From: Microcaldota archaeon | Lineage (GTDB): Archaea; Micrarchaeota; Micrarchaeia; Micrarchaeales; Micrarchaeaceae | Length of the DNA: 34,496 nt | NCBI GenBank assembly: GCA_021792115.1 | Contig: JAJYVI010000001.1 | Span: forward strand, 1 to 34,496 | Reading direction: 5' to 3' | Shown here: positions 23,932 through 31,371 of the stretch, in pieces | Position numbering within the stretch: position 1 is the first letter of the stretch | Layout of the letters: each line of letters begins with the position of its first letter | The notes under the pieces: generated by a model | Told to the model about the DNA's origin: nothing | Databases searched by the model: none | The model's input: only the letters and a program-made list of their open reading frames with translations | Program-made: the position numbers and the translations under genes

Positions 23932-25017
23932 TCACCTCTTCATATTGCGTATTGCATTTGCAGATATTGTTTTATTTATTCTTCGGACATCAAAGCCCAG
24001 GCCATTGTATGAAATCTTTGACGGAACTGCTTTGAGTTGCAACACATTTGGTTTGCCGTTTTTCCAATGCCAGCTCGCCATGAGGTCCAGCTTGCTCTTC
24101 AAGTCACCAAGAGGCAGTGTGTTTGAATTCACAGTTGCAATTGTAGATGAAAATTTTATTGTTTTAAAATAAGACAAACTACATAAAATTGGTATATAAA
24201 ATGATGATCCATTTTCAAGTATAATTCTAGGGGCAATTGTCGAGTCCTCGACAATCCATTCGCCTGATATCATCGATGATTTGTAAGTAACTATTTTTTT
24301 GAAGCTTTGATTATTAGTCAGGTTGTCTATATTGATTTCCCACTGATTCTTGCTTTTGCTCACCAGATTTATTTCAGCGTAAATTTTATCCCCAGGCTTT
24401 ACTGTAAATTCTTTTCTCGGTATATATACTGGCTGAAAAGGCAAAAGCTCGTACCATGCCTGATTAATAAATTTCTTTTTTCTTACTGAGTAAGTTGAAT
24501 CAGTTCCTGTCTGTATCAATGTATTGTCGCTGGATTTGCTCCCCCCTATCCCGATCCACTCGCTAACATCGCTTGGGGGCCTTGTAACCAGAAAAAATGG
24601 CATGTTGTTTACATTTATTATAGTTAGCTTCTTTTTCGGCTTTACATAATTTATTTCAGGGACATTCCACTCTCCTTTAATGCTTGAAACTACTGGGAGG
24701 GGGTGCTTGAAACTTGATTCTGTAATGTACCCGCTCCAGTTTGACGAAAGTGAAACTGAAAAAGAGTTAGAACTGTTTTCAGTTTTTGCAGTAGATACAG
24801 TCTGAGAATATACATTGCTGTTTTTATTGTATCCATTAGATATGCTAGCAGGAATATTGGCAGGTGCTGCTGCAATTGCAATTGCAATAAATGAAGCTGC
24901 TGCAATATTTTTTAATTTGCTTGCAATATTATGCATGCGCCCTGCATTATCATTATTATGCCTTAAAAATTTTTGGCTGCTCTCATCAATACCTTTGCTG
25001 TTTTTAAATATCTGCAT
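23932..25017 (-). CDS. Secreted glutamic peptidase, family G1 (eqolisin-like)
   Basis: The 361-residue protein has a hydrophobic signal segment (about 36-57) and a Ser/Asn-rich spacer, then the G1 fold: SSNWSGYI (Trp94), GEWNVPEI (Trp117), SEWIGIGG, LIQTGTD with the catalytic Gln169, QAWYELLPF, KPGDKIYAEI and SGEWIVEDS with the catalytic Glu253. Family G1 enzymes use a Gln/Glu dyad and work at very low pH; they are best known from fungi, with bacterial and a few archaeal relatives. That fits an acidophile cutting external proteins. After the catalytic domain about 60 residues run to a basic C-terminus. A TATA element near 25052-25062 supports the chosen start; an internal Met28 would give a more ordinary signal peptide. 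Confidence 0.87.
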   Translation of the reverse strand: MQIFKNSKGIDESSQKFLRHNNDNAGRMHNIASKLKNIAAASFIAIAIAAAPANIPASISNGYNKNSNVYSQTVSTAKTENSSNSFSVSLSSNWSGYITESSFKHPLPVVSSIKGEWNVPEINYVKPKKKLTIINVNNMPFFLVTRPPSDVSEWIGIGGSKSSDNTLIQTGTDSTYSVRKKKFINQAWYELLPFQPVYIPRKEFTVKPGDKIYAEINLVSKSKNQWEINIDNLTNNQSFKKIVTYKSSMISGEWIVEDSTIAPRIILENGSSFYIPILCSLSYFKTIKFSSTIATVNSNTLPLGDLKSKLDLMASWHWKNGKPNVLQLKAVPSKISYNGLGFDVRRINKTISANAIRNMKR

Positions 25018-25173
25018 CTTATCATCATATGCATAAAACTGTATTGCATAAGATATAAAAGGTTTGTGTGCAGTTGGTACTTAAAAGTTAAATTAAGTTA
25101 GGATAAGTTAGCAAAAAGCTTGCACAGCTAGGCCGCATACTTTGAGGCAAAATTAAGCAAGTAAAATAAGAAA

Positions 25174-25218
25174 TACAGATGCACCAGCATCTGTAAATGA
25201 GATCTTGCCTGGATGACA
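25174..25218 (-). terminator. Hairpin pair downstream of the EF-2 gene
   Basis: TACAGATGC and GCATCTGTA (25174-25182, 25187-25195) form a perfect 9-bp stem with an ACCA loop. A second stem, TGCCTG/CAGGCA, lies next to it near 25206-25222. On the minus strand these follow the EF-2 stop and are succeeded by a T-rich tract, consistent with transcript termination or 3'-end protection. Confidence 0.45.
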
Positions 25219-25240
25219 GGCAGACAATGGCATCCTGTGC

Positions 25241-27430
25241 TTAGTCCATGAACTGCTGCGGCTGAGGAGGTTCTGGAGGCTGTCCTTTCCTTGTTCTTAT
25301 CTCGCGCACAATTTTTGCTTGTAACTCAGACGGAAGTTTCTCAAAGCCCCCGAACTCGTGGTACCATATTGCCCTGCCCTGGGTAAGGCTTCTCATTTCA
25401 TTCGAGAACCCCTTTATGACTTCTGAAACAGGCAGCTTCGCAACTATTGTGACCTGCTCGTTCTCCTGCGAGACTGTGAGCACTTGGCCTCTTTTAGACT
25501 GCAGGAATGATACCATATTTGACATATAGTCCTGTGGTATGTTAATTGTAAATATTTGCTTAGGCTCTAGGAGCTGCACGCCTGCTGTAAGCAAGCCTGC
25601 GTATATCGCGCGCCTTATGGCTGGTATTATCTGGGCAGGCCCTCTGTGCACAGGATCCTCGTGTATTGTTGCATCTGTAATGCCTACCAGGACTCCTGTC
25701 ACCTTCTCCCTTGCCAGAGGCCCGTCAGTAACCGCCTCCTCGAAGCCATCTATCAGTAACTCCATGACTTCATTAAGATACTGAACCCCATGGCTTACAT
25801 CTGCAAGTACGCAGTGATTCTTGACATACTCAATATTCTTTGCAATCTGTCTGTCTATGCCTGCTTCTATAAATGCCTCGACAGCAGACTGACCTTTTGG
25901 CTTTCCTTCATGTATCTTGCCCTCGTCCATGGCCTTTAGGACTGCATCAGGCAATGGCTCTACAGTTATATAAAACCTGGAGTGCTTGTTCGGCGACTTT
26001 CCCTCTATAGGCCCTGCCTTTTTGGAGATAGTCTCGACATAAAGAACTATTGGTTCGCTTGAAATTATCGGGATGCTAAACTCGTCCTTGAGCTTGGTCT
26101 CTATTGTCTCAAGCTGCAGCTCTCCTACTCCGCTGACTAGGTGCTCGCCAGTATCCTTGTTGACCTCTATCCTGACTGTCGGGTCCTCCTTTGATAAGGC
26201 TCTCATGGCTTCTATCAGCTTGCTAGTGTCCCTTGAGTCCTTGGCTTCTATCGCCTTTGTGACGACCGCTGTGGAGAACTGTATCTCCTCAAAAGGCTCT
26301 ATGTCATCCTCGCTCACAGTATCGCCAATTGTAAGGTCTTTTAACCCTGCCAGTGCGACTATGTTTCCTGCTGGTATAGAGTCTACTGCAACCTTTTCAG
26401 GACCCATATATATCGCAATCTGCTGCAACCTTTGCTTAAGGGTCTTGCCTGTCACATTCACCTCAAGTCCTTTTCTTGCTGTTCCTGAAAAGATCCTTCC
26501 AACTGCTACTTCACCAGAATGCGGATCGTACTTTATACCAAAGACGACTATGTTTGTCTTGCCGTTCGCATTTGTTGAGAGCATGTCCTTGGCATTGTCT
26601 GAGTCAAGGTCTCCATGCCAGATCTGCGGAATCCTGTATGGCTGTGCGTCTTTAGGATTTGGAAGATGATCGATCATCATTGCAAGTACTGCTTCTTCTA
26701 TTGGTGCTATTTCCTGTAACTTTGACTCGTCCCCTTTCTCTGTAAGTTCAAAGATATCCTTGAAGGAAATCTTCCTAAGGTCCATAGTAGTCTTTGATAC
26801 TGCCCATCTCTTCATAGCAGATCCAAAACAGACAGCACCATTATCAACACTTAATTGCCATTGATTAGCAAATTCCTCTGGCGCATACTTTGAGATAAGC
26901 AAATTAACATCCTTTATTAATTTAAGCAGCCTCTCAAATGTCTGCTCTTTGGTGAGCCTGAGCTCGTTAAGCAGTCTGTCAACCTTATTGACAAACAGCA
27001 CTGGCTTGGCTTTCTCCTTTAGGGCCTGCCTAAGAACTGTTTCTGTCTGAGGCATAATGCCCTCTACAGGGTCAACTACAAGAACTACTCCGTCAACAGC
27101 TCTCATAGCTCTTATGACATGAGATCCAAAGTCTATATGGCCAGGAGTATCTATTAAATTTATTAAGTAATCTTCATCATTGTAATTGAATCCAAGAGAG
27201 ATATATGCGGACTTTATAGTCATTCTTCTGTCTTTTTCAATTGCCTCATAGTTTGTGTATAATATATCTCCTGCTACTGCTTTTGAGATAAGACCTGCCT
27301 TTGCAAGCAGAGAATCAGTAAGTGTTGTCTTGCCATGGTGCACGTGCGCGATTATCGCAACATTCCTTATCTTATTAATGTCTCCCATTATCTTTGTTAT
27401 TTCAGATACAACATATTCTTTTCTTACCAT
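25241..27430 (-). CDS. fusA: Elongation factor 2 (aEF-2)
   Basis: The 729-residue translocation GTPase has all expected domains: G domain (G1 at 28-36, DTPGH at 94-98, NKVD at 148-151), domain II, domain III (VSGVGELQLE), domain IV with the diphthamide histidine (His595 in VHRGPAQ) and domain V. Two G-domain positions depart from the usual sequence: G1 reads AHVHHGKTT, with His31 where almost all translational GTPases have Asp, and switch I reads RRMTI instead of RGITI (68-72). The start ATG follows GATTTT, the same leader as L1 and L10. S7 lies 195 bp upstream. Confidence 0.96.
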   Translation of the reverse strand: MVRKEYVVSEITKIMGDINKIRNVAIIAHVHHGKTTLTDSLLAKAGLISKAVAGDILYTNYEAIEKDRRMTIKSAYISLGFNYNDEDYLINLIDTPGHIDFGSHVIRAMRAVDGVVLVVDPVEGIMPQTETVLRQALKEKAKPVLFVNKVDRLLNELRLTKEQTFERLLKLIKDVNLLISKYAPEEFANQWQLSVDNGAVCFGSAMKRWAVSKTTMDLRKISFKDIFELTEKGDESKLQEIAPIEEAVLAMMIDHLPNPKDAQPYRIPQIWHGDLDSDNAKDMLSTNANGKTNIVVFGIKYDPHSGEVAVGRIFSGTARKGLEVNVTGKTLKQRLQQIAIYMGPEKVAVDSIPAGNIVALAGLKDLTIGDTVSEDDIEPFEEIQFSTAVVTKAIEAKDSRDTSKLIEAMRALSKEDPTVRIEVNKDTGEHLVSGVGELQLETIETKLKDEFSIPIISSEPIVLYVETISKKAGPIEGKSPNKHSRFYITVEPLPDAVLKAMDEGKIHEGKPKGQSAVEAFIEAGIDRQIAKNIEYVKNHCVLADVSHGVQYLNEVMELLIDGFEEAVTDGPLAREKVTGVLVGITDATIHEDPVHRGPAQIIPAIRRAIYAGLLTAGVQLLEPKQIFTINIPQDYMSNMVSFLQSKRGQVLTVSQENEQVTIVAKLPVSEVIKGFSNEMRSLTQGRAIWYHEFGGFEKLPSELQAKIVREIRTRKGQPPEPPQPQQFMD

Positions 27431-27440
27431 AAAATCGCTG

Positions 27441-27468
27441 ATTAATACTTAACACTTATTAATACTTA
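27441..27468. repeat. Direct repeat in the EF-2 promoter region
   Basis: ATTAATACTTA occurs at 27441-27451 and 27458-27468, 17 bp apart, just upstream of the EF-2 start. On the minus strand the outer copy overlaps the likely TATA element. It may be a regulatory site or chance in AT-rich sequence. Confidence 0.3.
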
Positions 27469-27486
27469 TAATTTAGAACGCAATAC

Positions 27487-27597
27487 ATGAGTCTTTTTGA
27501 AGGTAATATTAAAAACCTTATGCGTTTAAGAAAAAATGCAAAACAAATAAAAGAAATGAAAGATAAAATAATTAAATTAATTTACCATGTGTTGTGA
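27487..27597 (+). CDS. Possible 36-residue small protein
   Basis: An open frame on the strand opposite to the ribosomal genes encodes a Lys-rich amphipathic helix (begins MSLFEGNIKNL, ends IIKLIYHVL). A TATA-like ACTTATAATTTA lies just upstream (about 18 bp from centre to ATG, slightly short). It fills most of the S7/EF-2 gap. The evidence is weak and it may be chance. Confidence 0.25.
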   Translation: MSLFEGNIKNLMRLRKNAKQIKEMKDKIIKLIYHVL

Positions 27598-27625
27598 GAA
27601 ACTTAATCCGGAATGTAACACAGGA

Positions 27626-28228
27626 TTACTTTGCGCTCCTTGCCATTCTCTCTATCTCATTCCTTCTTTTTATTGCATACCCATTAGGGTCGTTTCTTGA
27701 CGCTAGGATAAGCTCATTTGCGAGCGCATCCCTCATTGTCATTTTCTTTCCGAATGATGCAAGTATTGCTGCAATTGAAATATTTCTTAAAGCATAATCA
27801 AGCCTTCTGCTTGCGCTTATATCTACTGCAATATTAGAAATTATCCCTCCGTATCTTACTCTTGTTGTGTCCTCGATAGGAGCTGAATTCTCGACCGCCT
27901 GTATAAAAACCTGCAAAGGATTCTGGTTTGTCTTTTCCTGTATTTGCTCAAATGCATCTTCTATAATATGCATTACTTTGAGCTTTTTCCCCTGCAGCCT
28001 GCCTTTTGTTCTTATGACATGGCCTCCTATCTTTCCTCCTGTGCCTCCTCTCATAAGAGCATTCTCAAGCCTCTCAATTATGTTTATCTTTGCCTTTGAG
28101 AAATCCTTCTTGCTTGTCCTTCTGTATGAGTTAGGATACTTAAGATCGTTCAGAAAGATATAATTCCTGAGGCTTTGGTCATTGACCTCCACCTCGTAGC
28201 TGTATTTGTCAAATAATAAGTTTGCCAT
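27626..28228 (-). CDS. rps7: 30S ribosomal protein S7 (uS7)
   Basis: The 200-residue protein shows the archaeal uS7 pattern: VERL-type ERLENALMRGGTGGKIGGHVI, KVMHIIEDAFEQIQEKTNQNPLQVFIQAVENSAPIEDTTRVRYGG and the end RRNEIERMARSAK. It nucleates assembly of the small-subunit head and contacts E-site tRNA. The start ATG comes two bases after the S12 stop. Confidence 0.96.
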   Translation of the reverse strand: MANLLFDKYSYEVEVNDQSLRNYIFLNDLKYPNSYRRTSKKDFSKAKINIIERLENALMRGGTGGKIGGHVIRTKGRLQGKKLKVMHIIEDAFEQIQEKTNQNPLQVFIQAVENSAPIEDTTRVRYGGIISNIAVDISASRRLDYALRNISIAAILASFGKKMTMRDALANELILASRNDPNGYAIKRRNEIERMARSAK

Positions 28229-28230
28229 GA

Positions 28231-28659
28231 TTATCTCTTTGGTTTTTCAATCTTGCCCATCCTAAGCAGCCTGAGATTTGCACCATTCACTGCGACAACT
28301 TTGTATTTCATGCCTGGTATGCATCCCATCTGCCCTCTTTGGGACCCTCCGAGCCCTTCTATTGTTACCTCATCGTGCTCGTCTATATATGTGATGCTCT
28401 TGTCGCCAGGCACGAATGCGCCGACAACCTTTGAGTTCTTTATAATCTGAACCCGCACACACTTTATCTGTCCTGAGTTCGGCTGCTTCTGCTCGACAGC
28501 GAACTTTTGCAATACAAGCCCCTTTGTCCTAGGGACTGTTCCCATTGGGTCGAATTTCTCCTTAAGCTTGAATTTCTTCCTTTTCCACCATTTCTTAAGC
28601 AGTCTCTGGTGCTTTCTTCCTCTTACTAATTTTCTTGCCGCAAATTCTCCGTTTCCCAA
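28231..28659 (-). CDS. rps12: 30S ribosomal protein S12 (uS12)
   Basis: The 142-residue protein is uS12, the decoding-centre protein, with NGEFAARKL, VEQKQPNS, FVPGDKSI and DEHDEVTIEG. The normally near-invariant PNSAIRKC block reads PNSGQIKC (60-67), losing the Arg. The lysine two residues before PNS, the streptomycin-resistance position in bacteria, is kept. The start is TTG 28659, preceded by GTGAT with three bases between, the same leader as S4. It is adjacent to L30e (stop at 28660). Confidence 0.95.
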   Translation of the reverse strand: MGNGEFAARKLVRGRKHQRLLKKWWKRKKFKLKEKFDPMGTVPRTKGLVLQKFAVEQKQPNSGQIKCVRVQIIKNSKVVGAFVPGDKSITYIDEHDEVTIEGLGGSQRGQMGCIPGMKYKVVAVNGANLRLLRMGKIEKPKR

Positions 28660-29127
28660 TTAATCACTTTGTTCATTTATTTCCTGAGCCCCGTCGCTCT
28701 CTGCATCTTCTGCAGATTCCTCTTCATTTTCTGAACCTGCCTGCATTGATTCCTCATCTTGCTCCTCCTCTACTGTTTCATCTTCATCTTCTATTTCTTC
28801 TTCCTTAGATTCAACAGAAGCAGTTGCAGCAGTTTCAGGAGCATTGAGTATATTTGAATTTCCAGGGTCTATGACCGCAAGCACTGAAACAGAATATGGC
28901 TTTCCACATACAGAACCCAGCTCCATAGAGTTGCCTGTAAAGACTTCAAGCCTTATGCCTGATATTCCAGTGATATACTTTATGTCATTTATTGCATCAG
29001 CTTTGTTTCCTGAAGCAATAACAACAAGCTTTGCAGAGCTGCTCTCGATGGATCTTATGACCTGCCTTGCGCCAAGAGCCACGTCCCCACTGTCAACAGC
29101 TAAGCGTATATCATTTGGTTGTATCAT
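28660..29127 (-). CDS. rpl30e: 50S ribosomal protein L30e (eL30) with long acidic tail
   Basis: The first 100 residues are eL30, an L7Ae-fold RNA-binding protein: DIRLAVDSGDVALGARQVIRS, AKLVVIASGN, YITGISGIRLEVFTGNSMELG and the end VSVLAVIDPGNSNIL. A further 55 or so residues are almost entirely Glu, Asp, Ser, Ala and Gln. Archaeal L30e is normally about 100 residues and has no such tail. The chosen start is ATG 29127 with TGATT upstream; a TTG at 29136 would add three residues. It leads the L30e-S12-S7 unit; NusA, often found next to it, is missing. Confidence 0.9.
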   Translation of the reverse strand: MIQPNDIRLAVDSGDVALGARQVIRSIESSSAKLVVIASGNKADAINDIKYITGISGIRLEVFTGNSMELGSVCGKPYSVSVLAVIDPGNSNILNAPETAATASVESKEEEIEDEDETVEEEQDEESMQAGSENEEESAEDAESDGAQEINEQSD

Positions 29128-29168
29128 GCTAATCAAATCATGTTTTTAGTGCTAATATAAGGGCTTAA

Positions 29169-29471
29169 TTAACCGAACAGCCCTGCAAGTCCTGCTGCTG
29201 CTTCTTCCTCAGATTTTTTCTCCTCTTTTTTCTCCTCTTTCTTCTGTTCCTGCTTATGTTCTGCTGCAGGAGCCTGAGCTTGGGCAACTTGCATGTTTTC
29301 TGCAGACTTCAGTATTTCTTTTATATCAACTCCTTTCAATGACTCGACAATTGCTTTTGCCTTTGCCTCGTCAGGACTGAATCCTGCTGCCTTTACCACA
29401 TCCAATAAACTCTTTTCGTTTATTTCTTTTCCTGCTGCATCTATTAGCAGAGCTGCGTACACATATTCCAT
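29169..29471 (-). CDS. rpl12: 50S ribosomal protein L12 (P1 stalk protein)
   Basis: The 100-residue archaeal stalk protein has MEYVYAALLIDAAGKEI, the dimerisation helices, an Ala/Gln hinge followed by a Lys/Glu segment and the conserved end AAAGLAGLFG, which recruits translational GTPases. Three dimers normally bind the L10 helix. GGTGA lies four bases before the ATG. It is 172 bp downstream of L10. Confidence 0.95.
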   Translation of the reverse strand: MEYVYAALLIDAAGKEINEKSLLDVVKAAGFSPDEAKAKAIVESLKGVDIKEILKSAENMQVAQAQAPAAEHKQEQKKEEKKEEKKSEEEAAAGLAGLFG

Positions 29472-29510
29472 AGTTTCACCTAAAAATTCATTAGTATTTT
29501 GTTTTTTATT

Positions 29511-29552
29511 ATTCTGTTTTTATTTTATTTTATTCTGTTTTTATTTTATTTA
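29511..29552. repeat. 21-bp tandem duplication upstream of L12
   Basis: Two adjacent 21-bp units beginning ATTCTGTTTTTATTTTATTT, differing only in the last base, lie in the L10-L12 gap. The surroundings are low-complexity T/A, so slippage is the likely origin; they may affect the L12 leader or promoter. Confidence 0.7.
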
Positions 29553-29643
29553 TTTTTTATAATATTTTCTTTTTTTAATATATAATTTAATTTAATATTT
29601 ATAATTAATTTCAATTAATCTGTTTTTAAGTATATCTTGAGTT

Positions 29644-30492
29644 TTATTTTGCACTGCTACTGATTGCATTGTTTGCGCTAGCTGCTGCCAGAAATGCATT
29701 TACCAGAAGCTTCTCAACAATGCCCTTGTCATAGAGCTTTGCCTTTACTCCAAAGAACATTGCATTAGTATATGCCTTTGATATAAATCTCTTTACTGTG
29801 TATTTATTAACTATTTCTTTGTCAATGCAGATTGCAAGTGCGCCGTTGAATGCTTTGTATATGTTGCTTAGTGTGTAATCCTTGTCTATTCCAAGAATAT
29901 CTTTTGTGAAAATCAGGTTCTGTGAAAGCACCAAACTCGGCTCTATTGTAACAGTAAATGGCTTTATGTCAAGTATTCTGAGTACTTTTGAGATAGGTGC
30001 AGTAATTACCTCGTCCTTCTTTATCACTTTATCCTTTCCAATTACAACTTTTCCTTTCTGTATCTGCACATCTATTCCTGCCTGCTTCAGTTCTGTAACG
30101 GTCTGCCCTGGCTGTATGTTTGTCTCTCCACTTTTTATTACTATCTCTGAATTTGCTTTTTGATTAGGTTTTGCAGCAAGCTTAAGTTGGTTTGATTTTA
30201 ATTTTTTGAATATGCTGAATCCTGTATCATTCGTCATGAATACTGCATGCTGAGCATGCTGCTTCTTCAGCTCGTCTGCGATTGGCTTTAGCCTTTCCTC
30301 GCCTTCAAGGGCCTTCAGCAAGAGTCTTTTCCTTGCAAAAAGCACTTTAGCGTCGCTTTTTATGCTGTTCTTTGACTTTTGCAAGAGCTTATCAGGAATG
30401 CGCTCAATCGGAATAAGACCTATTGTTTCATACTTTTTGAGTTCATTCCTTGCATTTTTTATGAATTCGCTCTTTTGTGTTTTTGTAAGCAT
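29644..30492 (-). CDS. rpl10: 50S ribosomal protein L10 (P0 stalk base)
   Basis: The 282-residue protein matches archaeal L10: an N-terminal rRNA-binding domain (FARKRLLLKAL), the inserted domain II (about 108-185) and helices for L12 dimers at the C-terminus. The usual acidic tail ending in ..LFG, which it shares with L12, is absent; the protein stops at AAASANNAISSSAK. It is about 50 residues shorter than typical archaeal L10. TGATTTT precedes the ATG. Confidence 0.92.
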   Translation of the reverse strand: MLTKTQKSEFIKNARNELKKYETIGLIPIERIPDKLLQKSKNSIKSDAKVLFARKRLLLKALEGEERLKPIADELKKQHAQHAVFMTNDTGFSIFKKLKSNQLKLAAKPNQKANSEIVIKSGETNIQPGQTVTELKQAGIDVQIQKGKVVIGKDKVIKKDEVITAPISKVLRILDIKPFTVTIEPSLVLSQNLIFTKDILGIDKDYTLSNIYKAFNGALAICIDKEIVNKYTVKRFISKAYTNAMFFGVKAKLYDKGIVEKLLVNAFLAAASANNAISSSAK

Positions 30493-30564
30493 AAAATCAT
30501 GTTATTATTTAATTTGATTAATTAATTTGATTTTTGATTTTTAAGATTTTTAATTAATGATTGA

Positions 30565-31197
30565 TTACATTATCTTTATTGCACTGCTCATTGTCAGTTT
30601 TGTATAAACTGATTTTATTGCAGGCTTGCCTACTTTTTTTACCAGAGCATTAACTACAGAATCTATATTTTCTGCAATATCATTCACAGGCATTGTCTCA
30701 TTTCCTACAACACAGTGAATTGTAGGAAGATATTTACCTTTGCTTTTAAGTGTTATTGATCCTGACAGATTTTGGAACATTTTTTCCATGTCTCCTATTA
30801 TTGGCTTAGGCATCTTATTTCTCGGTCCTAGAAATTGACCAAGATTCTTTGCTATCACAGGCATAAGGCCTGGTTCTGCAATAAGATCATAGTCTAATAA
30901 CTCGTTCCTTTTTACCTTGTCATTTGATATTGATGGAATTTCTGCAGATGGTATTATCTGCTTTGCTCCAAGAGACTTTGCCTTTTCAGAGACATCTCTT
31001 TTGTCTGCAAATACTATTATATTAGTAGACTTTCCCTTACCTTTCGGCAACGTTACATCTATATTCAGCCTGTTCTGCTGATTAGAAAAGTCAATGCCTT
31101 TGAAATTTATCGCAAGTTCAACAGACTGGGTAAACTTCCTCTTTGACTTATTGTCAGAGATAAATTTCTCTAATGCCTCTAATGTTTTTGCTTCCAT
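30565..31197 (-). CDS. rpl1: 50S ribosomal protein L1 (uL1)
   Basis: The 210-residue protein has the uL1 blocks FTQSVELAINFKGIDF, NIDVTLPKGKGK, the GLMPVIAKNLGQFLGPRNKMPKP block and the end SVYTKLTMSSAIKI. uL1 forms the mobile stalk at the E site. In methanogens it also represses its own message. The leader has an unusually strong Shine-Dalgarno AGGAGGG and a small hairpin reaching into it. It heads the L1-L10-L12 unit; L11 is not next to it. Confidence 0.95.
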   Translation of the reverse strand: MEAKTLEALEKFISDNKSKRKFTQSVELAINFKGIDFSNQQNRLNIDVTLPKGKGKSTNIIVFADKRDVSEKAKSLGAKQIIPSAEIPSISNDKVKRNELLDYDLIAEPGLMPVIAKNLGQFLGPRNKMPKPIIGDMEKMFQNLSGSITLKSKGKYLPTIHCVVGNETMPVNDIAENIDSVVNALVKKVGKPAIKSVYTKLTMSSAIKIM

Positions 31198-31206
31198 AAA
31201 ATCAAT

Positions 31207-31224
31207 CCCTCCTGTAAACTACAG
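31207..31224 (-). promoter_or_regulatory. Leader hairpin overlapping the L1 ribosome binding site
   Basis: CTGTA and TACAG (31212-31216, 31220-31224) pair across a 3-base loop; on the minus strand the stem ends inside the AGGAGGG motif (31207-31213). This could modulate L1 translation. The stem is short, so the call is weak. Confidence 0.3.
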
Positions 31225-31273
31225 TCTTAGCGGGAAAATTAGAATGTAATTATTTTATAATTAAGACAAAAAG

Positions 31274-31293
31274 TTATTTAAACATTTATAAAA
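31274..31293 (-). promoter_or_regulatory. Promoter of the L1-L10-L12 unit
   Basis: On the minus strand, TTATAAATG and TTTAAATAAC are overlapping TATA-like elements about 80-95 bp before the L1 start, leaving a leader of roughly 60 nt that contains the hairpin and Shine-Dalgarno motif. Confidence 0.4.
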
Positions 31294-31371
31294 ATTTCAG
31301 TTACAGGAATGCAACGCTTTATGCTATAAAAGTGCGCATTTATAAACTTGCAGGCATACATGTTTGCAGAT

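Noticed and set aside
25539..26669. Long plus-strand frames over the EF-2 gene
   Set aside because: They mirror the codon pattern of EF-2 and have no recognisable protein features.
29511..29552. CRISPR-like or regulatory repeat before L12
   Set aside because: Only two adjacent units in low-complexity T/A with no spacers; replication slippage explains it.
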